In this document: one piece after another, positions 9,367 through 17,598 of the stretch
How the letters are laid out: each line of letters opens with the position of its first letter
Numbering within the stretch: the stretch's first letter is position 1
Assembly (NCBI RefSeq): GCF_000265205.3
Contig: NC_018000.1
Location: 3,782,001-3,846,000 of the forward strand
Origin: Sinorhizobium fredii USDA 257
GTDB taxonomy: Bacteria; Pseudomonadota; Alphaproteobacteria; Rhizobiales; Rhizobiaceae
Direction: 5' to 3'
DNA: 64,000 nucleotides
Translations under genes and position numbers: made by a program
The notes under the pieces: model-generated
The model's database searches: none
What the model saw: only the letters and a program-made list of their open reading frames with translations
What the model was told of the DNA's origin: nothing

Positions 9367-9394
9367 GGCAGCCCCCGCCAAGACGGGGGCTGCC
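9367..9394. promoter_or_regulatory. Strong intercistronic hairpin between binding-protein and permease genes
   Basis: Perfect 11-bp stem GGCAGCCCCCG (9367-9377) / CGGGGGCTGCC (9384-9394) with a 6-base loop, about 10 bp after the binding-protein stop. No T-tract. In many ABC sugar operons such a hairpin stabilises the upstream message so that the binding protein is made in excess; that is the inference here. Confidence 0.7.
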
Positions 9395-9404
9395 AGGCTC
9401 CGCC

Positions 9405-10355
9405 TTAGCGGATGCCCTGGGAGGATTTCTCGATCACTTGCGCGGCCGTCTCGGTGGTGACGAAACTGGGGCCAGAAGCCACATTGCCGGCCGGGACCGT
9501 GCCGTAACGCGCATTGAGCGCCAGGAAAGTCACCGGCAGATATCCCTGCAAGTATGGCTGCTGATCGACCGCGAACAGCGCCTTGCCGTCGGCTACAGAC
9601 TGAAGGAAGCTCGCCGAAAGGTCATAGGAGGCGACCTTCACCTTGTCGCCGGCACCCATCTTCTCCACGACCGCCACTGCCCGTTCGCCGACAAGCGGAG
9701 CCGAAAGGCCGAGCACTACATCGATCGAAGGATCGGACGTGAGCGCCGCCTGGATCTTCGATTCGATCTCGGCGGGATCGGAGGTCGTCGGCAGCACCGT
9801 GACCTTGCCACCCTCGAAGCCCTGCTCCGTGCCGGCACAACGCTGGTCGAGCGCGGCGTTGCCAACTTCCTGGTTGACGCAGAGGACGTGCTTGAGGCCG
9901 AGCGACTTCAGCTTCTCGCCGACCTTGACACCAGCCGGCGTCTCATCCTGGCCGACATGCAGCTTGATGCCGAGCTTTTCGGCGGCGGAGATGCCGGAGT
10001 TCATCGATATGACCGGAATGCCGGCGGCGACGGCCTTCTCGATCGCCGGGCCGAGCGCGTCCGGATCCGGGTTGGAAATCACGATGCCCGCGGGATTCTG
10101 GTTGACGGCAGCTTCGATGAGCTGAGCCATGGCCACCATGTCGAAGGTCTCCGGCGCGCGGTAGTCGACCTGGACGTTGCTGTCCTTGCCGGCTTGCATG
10201 ATGCCGTTCTTCACGATCGACCAGAACGGGTCGGATGCCTGCCCATGCGTCACGGCGATGATGGTGGGCTCCTGAGCTTTCGCGCTCACGGCCGCCGAGG
10301 TGGCGACGCCGAATGCGACAGCGCCGAATGCGAGCTTCTTCAAGAGAGATTTCAT
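9405..10355 (-). CDS. Periplasmic sugar-binding protein of ABC transporter
   Basis: 316 residues. Signal peptide with basic start MKSLLKK, hydrophobic core and SAKAQ cleavage region (about residue 27). Peripla_BP_4 fold: ITHG-like first strand (IAVTHGQASDPFWS), ISNPDPDALGPAIEKA, and PVISMNSG. It captures the substrate in the periplasm for the permease/ATPase downstream. The start at 10355 is chosen for its GAGGAG ribosome binding site and signal peptide. It is the first gene of the operon; two operator-like repeats lie 50-90 bp upstream. Confidence 0.94.
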   Translation of the reverse strand: MKSLLKKLAFGAVAFGVATSAAVSAKAQEPTIIAVTHGQASDPFWSIVKNGIMQAGKDSNVQVDYRAPETFDMVAMAQLIEAAVNQNPAGIVISNPDPDALGPAIEKAVAAGIPVISMNSGISAAEKLGIKLHVGQDETPAGVKVGEKLKSLGLKHVLCVNQEVGNAALDQRCAGTEQGFEGGKVTVLPTTSDPAEIESKIQAALTSDPSIDVVLGLSAPLVGERAVAVVEKMGAGDKVKVASYDLSASFLQSVADGKALFAVDQQPYLQGYLPVTFLALNARYGTVPAGNVASGPSFVTTETAAQVIEKSSQGIR

Positions 10356-10405
10356 TTGCTCCTCCTCAATTCGCCCTCCACTCCACAGGAAGGCGAGAAA
10401 AACGA

Positions 10406-10445
10406 ATGCTACCGGGTGCATGTCGGTTTGCTACCGGGTGCAAAC
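10406..10445. promoter_or_regulatory. Two operator-like sites, centres 22 bp apart, in sugar operon promoter region
   Basis: The 14-mer TGCTACCGGGTGCA occurs at 10407-10420 and again at 10429-10442. Each copy is the core of an inverted repeat: ATGC-N8-GCAT at 10406-10421 and GTTTGC-N8-GCAAAC at 10426-10445. The centres are 22 bp apart, two helical turns, so two repressor dimers could bind the same face. The GC-centred dyad is LacI-type. The divergent LacI regulator is the obvious candidate ligand. Confidence 0.7.
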
Positions 10446-10501
10446 AGGTGCATATTATCCTCGGATGCAGTAAAAGCAAGAATTCATTTCATCTGAATCA
10501 A

Positions 10502-10523
10502 AAATGGAATGTCCATTCCATTT
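10502..10523. promoter_or_regulatory. Perfect inverted repeat overlapping lacI-type gene leader
   Basis: AAATGGAATG (10502-10511) and CATTCCATTT (10514-10523) form a perfect 10-bp inverted repeat with a 2-bp centre. It ends three bases before the AGGAGG ribosome binding site (10526-10531) of the LacI-family gene. Position suggests autoregulation or a site for another regulator. The sequence differs from the two repeats at 10406-10445. Confidence 0.6.
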
Positions 10524-10535
10524 GCAGGAGGCTCT

Positions 10536-11531
10536 ATGCGCAAGCGAGCGACAGCGAGGGAAGTAGCGGATGCCGCAGGTGTCTCGAAGTGGACGGTCAT
10601 ACGGGCCTTCACTCCGGGCGCATCGATCGCGGAGGAAAGCAAACGCAAAGTCCTCGAGGCGGCCGCGGCGCTCAACTACACTCCGAACCTGCTTGCCCGC
10701 AGCCTCGCGACCAACTCCACCCATCAGGTGGCAGTGTTCGTCGATGATTTCGCCAATCCTCAGAAGTTGCCGTTCCTGGAGACATTGACCGAACGACTGC
10801 AGGCCGAAGGCCTCGTCGCCATGCTGATCAATATCAACACGCACTTCGACCATGTGCACGCACTGCTTCACGCAGACCAGCGCCAGGTCGATGCCGTCAT
10901 CCTGTTTGGGACGGCATTTCGCAGCGAGACACTTAGCGATTTGCAATTGGGCCGGGGGACGCCACCCATGTTCGTGCTGGCGAGAGACAGCCAGATCGAA
11001 GGCGTGCCGGCAGTCACATGCGATGCCGAACTGGCGCTATGCGAGATCGTCGATCATCTCTTCGAAAGAGGATACCGGCGGCCCGGCTTCATGACGGGTG
11101 CGACAGTCCTATCGACGGCACTCAGACGTCGGCAACACTTCGTCGATTTCTGGAAGGAGAAGGGTGTGGATGACGTCGCGGTGTTCTCGGCTGAGAAATA
11201 CAGCGCCGAGGCCGGGGCCGAAGCCGTCCTCAGCTATCTCAAGCAGACCGACCCCGTGGACCGAGTCGACGTCCTTATGTGCGAAAACGACATCCTGGCG
11301 CTCGGAGCGATGGATGAAATCCGCGGCCGTTTCGGTTTGCGGGTCCCGGAAGACATAGCCGTCGTCGGCTTCGACAACTACGAGCTCTGCGGATCGTCCG
11401 CCTACAGCCTCACAACATACGAGCAGCCGCGGCAGGAAATGGTTCAGATAATCGTTGGAATGATCACGGGACGGCTGGAGCCGGAGACCGTGACACTGCC
11501 GGGCACCCTTGTCGTGCGCAATTCCACATGA
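10536..11531 (+). CDS. LacI-family transcriptional regulator
   Basis: 331 residues. N-terminal HTH (about residues 5-30: TAREVADAAGVSKWTVIRAF) with the LacI hinge region ALNYTPNLLARSLAT, then a periplasmic-binding-protein-like effector domain (VAVFVDDFANP, HVHALLHADQRQVDAVILFG, and DIAVVGFDNYE near the end). ATG at 10536 is preceded by AGGAGG. Divergent from the sugar transporter operon, so it probably represses that operon and is released by the sugar or a pathway intermediate. The recognition helix SKWTVIRAF is unusual for LacI proteins, which mostly read SxxTVSRVLN. Confidence 0.92.
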   Translation: MRKRATAREVADAAGVSKWTVIRAFTPGASIAEESKRKVLEAAAALNYTPNLLARSLATNSTHQVAVFVDDFANPQKLPFLETLTERLQAEGLVAMLININTHFDHVHALLHADQRQVDAVILFGTAFRSETLSDLQLGRGTPPMFVLARDSQIEGVPAVTCDAELALCEIVDHLFERGYRRPGFMTGATVLSTALRRRQHFVDFWKEKGVDDVAVFSAEKYSAEAGAEAVLSYLKQTDPVDRVDVLMCENDILALGAMDEIRGRFGLRVPEDIAVVGFDNYELCGSSAYSLTTYEQPRQEMVQIIVGMITGRLEPETVTLPGTLVVRNST

Positions 11532-11560
11532 GCCGCCGTCATTAGCGAGACCATCCTCTA

Positions 11561-11710
11561 ACATAGGGAGGTGGCGCACCAGACTGTCGTCGCTGCGCCT
11601 TGTTCCACTGTTTTCAGGTCCCTTGCCGGGTCGATTACGGGGGACCCGTCCGGCGCGACTGCACCGAAGGCTTCGAGTTCGAACTGGGTCAGGTTACGAA
11701 CCCCTGGTGT
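11561..11710 (-). pseudogene. Short-chain dehydrogenase C-terminal fragment
   Basis: Minus-strand frame reading LTQFELEAFGAVAPDGSP, then VIDPARDLKTVEQGAATTVWCATS. This is the typical C-terminal region of WWOX/retinol-dehydrogenase-like SDR enzymes, where the text normally continues with a glycine-rich VYCED segment. Here it stops two codons after CATS, and no Rossmann N-terminus (TGxxxGIG) or YxxxK site is present upstream. It is therefore a relic. It sits at the junction between the sugar locus and the copper island. Confidence 0.65.
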
Positions 11711-11799
11711 CACTATCATACCGGGGCGTACGGGTCGTATGCGACCGGACCACCTAGCGTGATATAGTTCTTCCATCGCATGAACCGCGGGAGGGGTGA

Positions 11800-12168
11800 A
11801 TGCGCGCAGGAGCGTCATTTGTTGTTGTGCAGGTGTTGCTGCTCTCGCCCGTTGCGGCGACCGAGCCGGTCGTTTTTCATACCGCGCATTTTAGTGATGA
11901 TACGGTCGTCAGTCTCTCCCTGGTAGGCAGCCAACTCGCCTCGAAGATGGGCTACGATTACGACGTTCTCATTTCGCTGTCGCAGATGCATTCCAAAAAC
12001 GGTGCTGTGTACAGCGATCCGGGAAAACATCGAGCGTTGGTGAAGTGTGCCGATCCCGCCAAGGTCTCCGTCAGGGGAGTCGACTATCCGATACCTGCGT
12101 CGCAGGACGGAAGCTCGGATTGGAAGGACGATCTCTGGAAGGCGGTGTGCACACCTCCGGTCTCGTAG
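11800..12168 (+). CDS. Small secreted protein of unknown function
   Basis: 122 residues, ribosome binding site GGGAGGGG six bases before ATG. The N-terminus (about residues 1-20, hydrophobic VVVQVLLLSPVAAT) looks like a signal peptide. The mature part has two Cys (in VKCADP and AVCTPP) that could form a disulfide. No family recognised. It lies between two pseudogenes at the edge of the copper island. Confidence 0.55.
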   Translation: MRAGASFVVVQVLLLSPVAATEPVVFHTAHFSDDTVVSLSLVGSQLASKMGYDYDVLISLSQMHSKNGAVYSDPGKHRALVKCADPAKVSVRGVDYPIPASQDGSSDWKDDLWKAVCTPPVS

Positions 12169-12174
12169 CGCTGA

Positions 12175-13203
12175 TCCGCGATCCGGTGCTGTTCTCAGCC
12201 AATATTAAGACATCGATTGGAACGCGCCTGCCAGGTAACTGGGCCGAACTCTGCAGCTGCCAATTTGCGGGCGGGGCTGGGCCCTTCAGTTGCGCTATAA
12301 GGTCGGAGGAGACTGACAGGGGAGTAGAGAGCGTTTTTGCGAGGGCCTCGAGCCGTTGTGCCACGTTCACGGCATCGCCGATCACCGTAAACTCGCTGTG
12401 GCAGCCGCTGTCGAGGACGCCGCAGACGACCGTGCCGGAGTACAAGCCAATGGCAGCATCGAGGGCAGGGTACCCGTTCAAGAAATTGTGGTTCATCCCG
12501 TCTTAAGCGCATCGACCAGGTCGAGAGCGCAAGGTTTCGGTCGTCCGAACACTGCCATGACTCCGTCGCCAATGAACTTGTCGACCGTTCGTGTTCAAAG
12601 ATTGTCTGGGAAACCAACCGGCGGTACTCCGCAAGCACTAACGCCAGTTCCTGGCGGGCGCTGTTTCGGCAGAACTGGTGAAATCGCGCAGATCGACGAA
12701 CATGATCGCTGCGTTGTGTCGCTCCAGGCCAAGCGTCTCACCCCGTTCCTGTAGTTCCGAGACAATAAACGGCGAGAAGAATCGAGAGAGATTGAGACGC
12801 CGTTGATCCGCCTTCAGGGCCCCCCTGCGCGTGCGGTCGTGATCCTGCGAGGACGATGCCTGAAAAGACGAGCACCAGAAGACGGTCGAGCTTGAGGCCG
12901 ATATGGACGAGCAGGAGGAAGTCAGGAGGGTATCCAGGATGACGAACAGCGTCTTGAGCCAAGAGCGTCCCGGCAGCAAGCGTACGGTCACGACGGAAGC
13001 GACGCTGATGAGGAAATAGCTGACCACCACGAAAGGTGCGTCCCTTCGGCCCCCTCGCTGCCGCCTAGCAGGAGGTTGGCGAGCAGGATCGCGAAGGCGA
13101 CGAAGCGCAGGAGGATTGCACGGAATTCCCTTGCGGCATCCCATTCAGGGTGAAGCGACGACGTCATGTCCGACAACGTGAGTTCGGGTTCTTTCCGGTT
13201 CAC
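12175..13203 (-). pseudogene. Class III adenylate/guanylate cyclase, frameshifted
   Basis: Pieces of one membrane-bound class III cyclase in three reading frames. Order along the minus strand: N-terminal start and first membrane helix (from 13203); helix YFLISVASVVTVRLL; membrane helices DFLLLVHIGLKLDRLLVLVF in another frame (about 12900); the catalytic-domain entry RFFSPFIVSEL and IMFVDLRDFT (about 12680-12790); KFIGDGVMAVFGRP in a different frame (about 12545-12580); then GLYSGTVVCGVL and FTVIGDAVNVAQRLE with the final LPGRRVP (12175-12450). The metal Asp and IGD motifs are present, but at least three frame changes prevent a full-length product. Confidence 0.85.
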
Positions 13204-13253
13204 ACCGGGTAAGTAAAGGACGCGGCCGAGTGATCGTCCGCGTCCTGGCCTTC

Positions 13254-13538
13254 TTACTTGACCTCGGTCACGGTCAACTTGCCGTTGACGCGCTCGGCGA
13301 CAAATTCGATATTCGAGCCTTCCTTCAGCTTCTCCAGGATGGCGTCGTCCTGGACGCGGAACACCATGGTCATCGCGGGCATGTCGAGGGACTTCAGTTC
13401 CTCGTGGATCAGCGTGACCTTCTTGGCCTTGGCGTCGATCTTCTTGACCGTGCCCTTGGTGAACTCGGCGGCGAGAGCGCCGTAGGCGGTACCGAGGGCG
13501 AGAGCGGAGGCGAGGGCGAGTTTGATCAGCGTTTTCAT
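13254..13538 (-). CDS. CusF-like periplasmic copper-binding protein
   Basis: 94 residues with a signal peptide (cleavage near GALAA). The OB-fold copper-chaperone domain has the metal motif LIHEELKSLDMPAMTMVFRV: His plus two Met aligned with the CusF ligands His36, Met47 and Met49. The CusF Trp44 position is Met here, which removes the cation-pi contact of the E. coli protein but adds a possible thioether ligand. Last gene of the minus-strand copper operon, so it likely shuttles Cu(I) among the periplasmic components. Confidence 0.88.
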   Translation of the reverse strand: MKTLIKLALASALALGTAYGALAAEFTKGTVKKIDAKAKKVTLIHEELKSLDMPAMTMVFRVQDDAILEKLKEGSNIEFVAERVNGKLTVTEVK

Positions 13539-13555
13539 GTCAGGCTCCTTTCGAA

Positions 13556-14035
13556 TTACTTTCCGGCGACGGTGACGTCGCCGTGCATGCCGGCGTCGTA
13601 GTGCCCGGGCACGAGGCAGGCGATCTTGAACGTGCCGTCGTTGGTGAACTTCCAGATGATCTCGCCGGACTCCCCTGCGGCGAGACGGATGGCGTTCGGG
13701 TCGTCGTGCTCCATCTCCGGGAATTTCTCCATCACCGCCTTGTGCTCCATGATCTTGTCCTCCTGGTCGAGCACAAACTCGTGGTCGAGCTCGCCTGCGT
13801 TCCTGATCGCGAAGCGGACGGTCTGGCCCTTGCGGACCTTGAAGGTCGACGGCGTGAAGATCATCTTGCCGTCGTCCGTCTCCTTCATCGTGACCTGAAT
13901 CGTCTGGGTGGCGGCGGCTTTCTTGCCGGGTTCGCCGACGGCCATGGCCTCGCCGTGCCCGCCCGCGTGATTGCCACCGGCGAGCGCCGGCGTGGCGAGC
14001 GCGGCGACGAGAACTCCGAAGAGCGCAGCTTTCAT
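13556..14035 (-). CDS. Plastocyanin/azurin-like cupredoxin
   Basis: 159 residues: signal peptide (MKAALFGVLVAALATPALAG), a His/Gly-rich spacer (GNHAGGHGEAM), then a cupredoxin domain. Type-1 copper ligands are visible: His in GELDHEFVL, then Cys, His and Met in ACLVPGHYDAGM. The sequence before the domain and KVRKGQTVRFAIRNAGE fit the family. It is expected to be a periplasmic electron carrier or copper store next to the multicopper oxidase. ATG at 14035 is preferred (AAGGAA before it, signal peptide directly after) over the earlier in-frame ATG at 14068. Confidence 0.92.
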   Translation of the reverse strand: MKAALFGVLVAALATPALAGGNHAGGHGEAMAVGEPGKKAAATQTIQVTMKETDDGKMIFTPSTFKVRKGQTVRFAIRNAGELDHEFVLDQEDKIMEHKAVMEKFPEMEHDDPNAIRLAAGESGEIIWKFTNDGTFKIACLVPGHYDAGMHGDVTVAGK

Positions 14036-14074
14036 GGTGTGTTCCTTTGGTTGGTTAAACATCGGCATGCGGGA

Positions 14075-15424
14075 TCAGCCGTGGTTCTTATGGTTCGGCA
14101 TGATCTGGGTCTTGGCGTCCTTGGCTTTCGGCGCGTCGGGAACCTCGCCCGTCCACTCCCAGGCCTGGGTTCCGGGCGGGTTTTCGTACCAGCCGGGATC
14201 GGCGTAATCGCCCGCGGAGATGCCCTCGCGCACCTTGACGACCGAGAACATGCCGCCCATCTCGATTGGGCCGTGCGGACCCCAGCCGGTCATCATCGGG
14301 ATGGTGTTCTCGGGGATTTCCATCTCCATCTCGCCCATGTCGGCCATGCCCTTGGTGCCCATCGGCATGTATTCCGGGCGAAGTTTCTTGATCTTTTCAG
14401 CGACCTTCGATTTGTCGACGCCGATAAACGTCGGGATGTCGTGCCCCATGGCGTTCATCGTGTGGTGCGACTTGTGGCAATGAATCGCCCAGTCGCCCTC
14501 GTACTTGGCGTCGAACTCGTAGGCCCGCATCGCCCCGACCGGGATGTCGATGCTGACCTCCGGCCAGCGCGCTTCTGGGCGCACCCAGCCGCCGTCGGTG
14601 CAGGTGACCTCGAAGTCGTAGCCGTGCATGTGGATCGGGTGGTTGGTCATCGTCAGGTTGCCGACCCGCACCCGCACACGGTCATTCTTGGAGACGACGA
14701 GCGGGCTGATGTCCGGAAACACACGGCTGTTCCAGCACCACATGTTGAAGTCGGTCATCTCCATGACGCGCGGCACATAGGAACCGGGATCGATGTCGTA
14801 GGCGTTGAGCAGGAAGACGAAGTCGCGGTCGACCGGCATGAACTTCGGGTCTTTGGGGTGGATCACGAAGAAGCCCATCATCCCCATCGCCATCTGCACC
14901 ATTTCGTCGGAATGCGGGTGGTACATGAAGGTGCCCGACTTCACGAGGTCGAACTCGTAGACGAAGGTCTTGCCGACCGGGATATGCGGCTGCGACAGGC
15001 CGCCAACGCCGTCCATGCCGGAGGGAAGAATCATGCCGTGCCAGTGGATGGTCGTGTGCTCGGGGAGCTTGTTGGTGACGAAGATGCGCACCCGGTCACC
15101 TTCGACCGCCTCGATCGTCGGGCCCGGCGACTGGCCGTTATAGCCCCAGAGATAGGCGGTCATGCCCTCCGCCATCTCGCGCTCCACCGGCTCGGCGACC
15201 AGGTGGAACTCCTTGACGCCGTTATTCATCCGGTAAGGCAGGGTCCAGCCGTTGAGCGTGACGACCGGATTGTAGTCGGGGCCGGAGGTGGGCTTTAGCG
15301 GCGGCTGCGTCTCCGCCGTCTCCATCACGGCGGCTTCGGGCAGTCCCATGTTGGACGTCTTCGCCCAGGCGGCGGTCGATACCAGGGCGGCGCTCGCGCC
15401 GAGTAGCTGTCTTCTGTTGAACAT
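14075..15424 (-). CDS. Tat-exported multicopper oxidase (copper resistance)
   Basis: 449 residues. The N-terminus NRRQLLGASAALV is a twin-arginine signal. All four copper motifs are present: IHWHGM, FMYHPHSDEM, HPIHMHGYDF and HCHKSHHTMNAM with the axial Met of the type-1 site. Met-rich stretches (GMADMGEMEMEIPENTIPMM) resemble the Met-rich inserts of CopA/CueO-type cuprous oxidases. It should oxidise Cu(I) to Cu(II) in the periplasm. It lies in an operon with the TolC-family protein upstream and the cupredoxin downstream. Confidence 0.93.
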   Translation of the reverse strand: MFNRRQLLGASAALVSTAAWAKTSNMGLPEAAVMETAETQPPLKPTSGPDYNPVVTLNGWTLPYRMNNGVKEFHLVAEPVEREMAEGMTAYLWGYNGQSPGPTIEAVEGDRVRIFVTNKLPEHTTIHWHGMILPSGMDGVGGLSQPHIPVGKTFVYEFDLVKSGTFMYHPHSDEMVQMAMGMMGFFVIHPKDPKFMPVDRDFVFLLNAYDIDPGSYVPRVMEMTDFNMWCWNSRVFPDISPLVVSKNDRVRVRVGNLTMTNHPIHMHGYDFEVTCTDGGWVRPEARWPEVSIDIPVGAMRAYEFDAKYEGDWAIHCHKSHHTMNAMGHDIPTFIGVDKSKVAEKIKKLRPEYMPMGTKGMADMGEMEMEIPENTIPMMTGWGPHGPIEMGGMFSVVKVREGISAGDYADPGWYENPPGTQAWEWTGEVPDAPKAKDAKTQIMPNHKNHG

Positions 15425-15438
15425 TGCCTGTTCCTTTC

Positions 15439-16902
15439 TCAGTGGCCGCCACCACCGCTTTCGGCGGCAGCCGCGATTTCCGTTCCGCCGGCGGCCGCAC
15501 CCGCGCCGCCGCCGTAGATGGCGGGGACGAGATTGGCCTCGGCCAGCCAGAAGTCGCGCTTGGCGTTGACGGCAAGCAGGTTCGCATTGACCTTCTCGCG
15601 GCTGTCGGCAAGCAGCTCGAAGGTGTTGGTGATCATGGCGTTGTAGGTGAGGAGGGATTCCTCCTCGATCTTGGTGCGCAGCGGCACGACGCTGTTTCGG
15701 TAGTGGCGGGCAATGTCGTGGTTGGCACGGTACGCCTGGTAGGCCGAGCGCGCTTCGGAGCGGACGTTGACCGCCTTTTCCGCGAGAAGGTTCGCCGCCC
15801 GCATATAGGCAAGCTCCGCTTTGCGCATGCGCGCCTTGCCGCTGTCGAAGATCGGGATGACGAATTCGAGTTCTGCCTGGCCGGTTGTCTCGGTTTCGAC
15901 CTCACCGTCCTCCTTTTCCCGCTCCGTCTCGAACCCGGTGAGGAGTTCGAGGTCGGTGACGTAACGGGTCGCTTCCGTCAGCCTGTAGGACTTGGCGGTC
16001 GCCTCGAGGTCGAGCTTCGCCATCTGCAGATCGACGCGGCGCTGGATCGATTCCGCCTCGATCAGGTCACGCTTCATAATTCCCCTAGGCAATTGCGGCA
16101 GACGGTTCGGAACCTGATAGTCGATCCCCGAACCCCAGAGCCCCATCAGCCGCGTCAGCTCTTCTTTGGCGAGCCTCGCCTCCAGCCGCGCCTTTGCCGT
16201 CTGTCCCGCCAGTTCGGCATAGAACACATGCTCGCGGGCCTGACCTTCTTTCGTCAGCGCGCCGCTCTTGCCGAGTTCCTGTGCAAGTTCCGAGGCCGCA
16301 TCCGCCGCGGCCTGCGCCTGGTTGAGCTGGCCGACCGTTTCCCAGGCGGCTACCGCATTGATCCAGGCACGGCGTGTATCTGAGGCTAGCTGTAGCGTGC
16401 GAAGCGCGGCATTCAACTGCGCCCTTCGGAACTGGGTGTCGGCGATGGCAATATTCCGGTCTCGGGTGGCAAGCGCGAGAATATTGTTGGCGATCATGCC
16501 TTCTACGGACCTGAAGGCTTCCAGCCCCGGCGCGCCGATACCGGTGACTCCGAGGGAAACGGTCGGATTGACGAGCATCGTCGATTGCCAGGCGTCGGCG
16601 GCCGTGTCACCGAGGTCCGCGTAGGCCGCCTGCAGACCCTTGTTGTTGAGAAGCGCCACCTGGACGGCGGTCTCGACGTCGATGGTCTTCTTCGCCATCA
16701 GCGTCTTTACGCGGTCGGAGACGACGCGTGCCTGCTGCTGGTTCTGTATCCAGACCGTCTGCTTGCCTGCGGCCTCGGCGGTCTTGGCCTCGACCGAGGA
16801 GAAGCCAGCGTTTTTCGCCGCATACCCCGTGGCTGACACGCAGCCGCCGAGCACGAGCGGCAGGGCGAGGGTCGCAGCGAGTTTGACAGTGGCTCTCATC
16901 AT
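15439..16902 (-). CDS. TolC-family outer membrane efflux lipoprotein
   Basis: 487 residues. Signal with lipobox LGGC (about residues 18-21), so the N-terminus is probably lipid-anchored as in CusC. Two OEP repeats follow: the first with VQVALLNNKGLQAAYADLG, the second with LEFVIPIFDSGKARMRKAELAYMRA. Long coiled helices lie between. ATG at 16902 overlaps the stop of the small lipoprotein gene by four bases (ATGA) and follows AGGAGG. No RND pump or membrane-fusion gene is in the operon, so it must work with a pump elsewhere or in a non-RND arrangement. Confidence 0.92.
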   Translation of the reverse strand: MMRATVKLAATLALPLVLGGCVSATGYAAKNAGFSSVEAKTAEAAGKQTVWIQNQQQARVVSDRVKTLMAKKTIDVETAVQVALLNNKGLQAAYADLGDTAADAWQSTMLVNPTVSLGVTGIGAPGLEAFRSVEGMIANNILALATRDRNIAIADTQFRRAQLNAALRTLQLASDTRRAWINAVAAWETVGQLNQAQAAADAASELAQELGKSGALTKEGQAREHVFYAELAGQTAKARLEARLAKEELTRLMGLWGSGIDYQVPNRLPQLPRGIMKRDLIEAESIQRRVDLQMAKLDLEATAKSYRLTEATRYVTDLELLTGFETEREKEDGEVETETTGQAELEFVIPIFDSGKARMRKAELAYMRAANLLAEKAVNVRSEARSAYQAYRANHDIARHYRNSVVPLRTKIEEESLLTYNAMITNTFELLADSREKVNANLLAVNAKRDFWLAEANLVPAIYGGGAGAAAGGTEIAAAAESGGGGH

Positions 16903-17126
16903 GACGCGCCTCCTTCCGGAGTCTGCGCGTCGTTCTGGTTGCGCCACGGCTGGGGATCGACCGGAACGCGGTGGGTGTAGCCCGAAATCGGGCTCGTATA
17001 TCTGAGGGGGCGGACCTGAGCCTGGGAGGCGGCGAGGTCGCCCGTGGCAATGACATCGGGAGGCAATGTGGCGGCGCATCCGCTCGCGAAAAGCGGCAGG
17101 GCGGCCACGAAGAACAATGGTTTCAT
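16899..17126 (-). CDS. Small lipoprotein heading the copper operon
   Basis: 75 residues, lipobox ASGC at about residues 14-17 after a short hydrophobic signal. The mature part (PLRYTSPISGYTHRVPVDPQPW) is Pro/Arg-rich with no family I can name. The stop overlaps the TolC-family start (ATGA), so the two are co-translated and may interact at the outer membrane. Confidence 0.75.
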   Translation of the reverse strand: MKPLFFVAALPLFASGCAATLPPDVIATGDLAASQAQVRPLRYTSPISGYTHRVPVDPQPWRNQNDAQTPEGGAS

Positions 17127-17217
17127 GGTTTTATCCGAATAGGAATTCTAGCGGCGCTCGAGAGCAACTTACTCGCGAACACTCCTGAGACCCGTGAGAA
17201 GAACGGGTGCGTCCTAT

Positions 17218-17598
17218 TCAGATATTTGGGGGACGGTGCAGAGGCGGAAGCTCGCCCGTGGTCCGGGCATCGTCGATGAACTCACGGATGGAGGCTACCC
17301 GCGGTCCACCAACAGGGTCGGTTTCCGCAACAATCGCCATGCTGACACAGAATCCCTTGCAGCAGTCGGTCTTCGCAAGCTTCTGCGCACCTTCCGGGGA
17401 GGACTTCTGGTCGCCATGCGTATGTCCGCCGCTCGCCATCTCATGATGATGATTGTCGGACTGCGCGATTTCAGGATTGGACCAAGCGCCATGCATGGCG
17501 GCAGCCGCCGTCGGCAATGAGTAAACCGTCAGCGACATGACAATCGCCAAGCGGAGCAGAACCAACATCTTTTGCAATGTGATTCGAAACATACCCAT
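17218..17598 (-). CDS. His/Cys-rich exported protein of unknown function
   Basis: 126 residues. Hydrophobic N-terminus (about residues 8-35) acts as a signal or anchor. It is followed by a His cluster NHHHEMASGGHTHGD and a Cys motif CCKGFCVSM; both could bind copper or other soft metals. It lies 90 bp upstream of the copper operon on the same strand and divergently from the YqaA-like gene. Resembles short metal-inducible exported proteins found in copper islands; the exact family is not recognised. Confidence 0.65.
   Translation of the reverse strand: MGMFRITLQKMLVLLRLAIVMSLTVYSLPTAAAAMHGAWSNPEIAQSDNHHHEMASGGHTHGDQKSSPEGAQKLAKTDCCKGFCVSMAIVAETDPVGGPRVASIREFIDDARTTGELPPLHRPPNI

Noticed and set aside
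13583..15298. 571-codon plus-strand frame over the copper genes
   Set aside because: His/Val/Asp-rich translation with no domain, antisense to the cupredoxin and multicopper oxidase.
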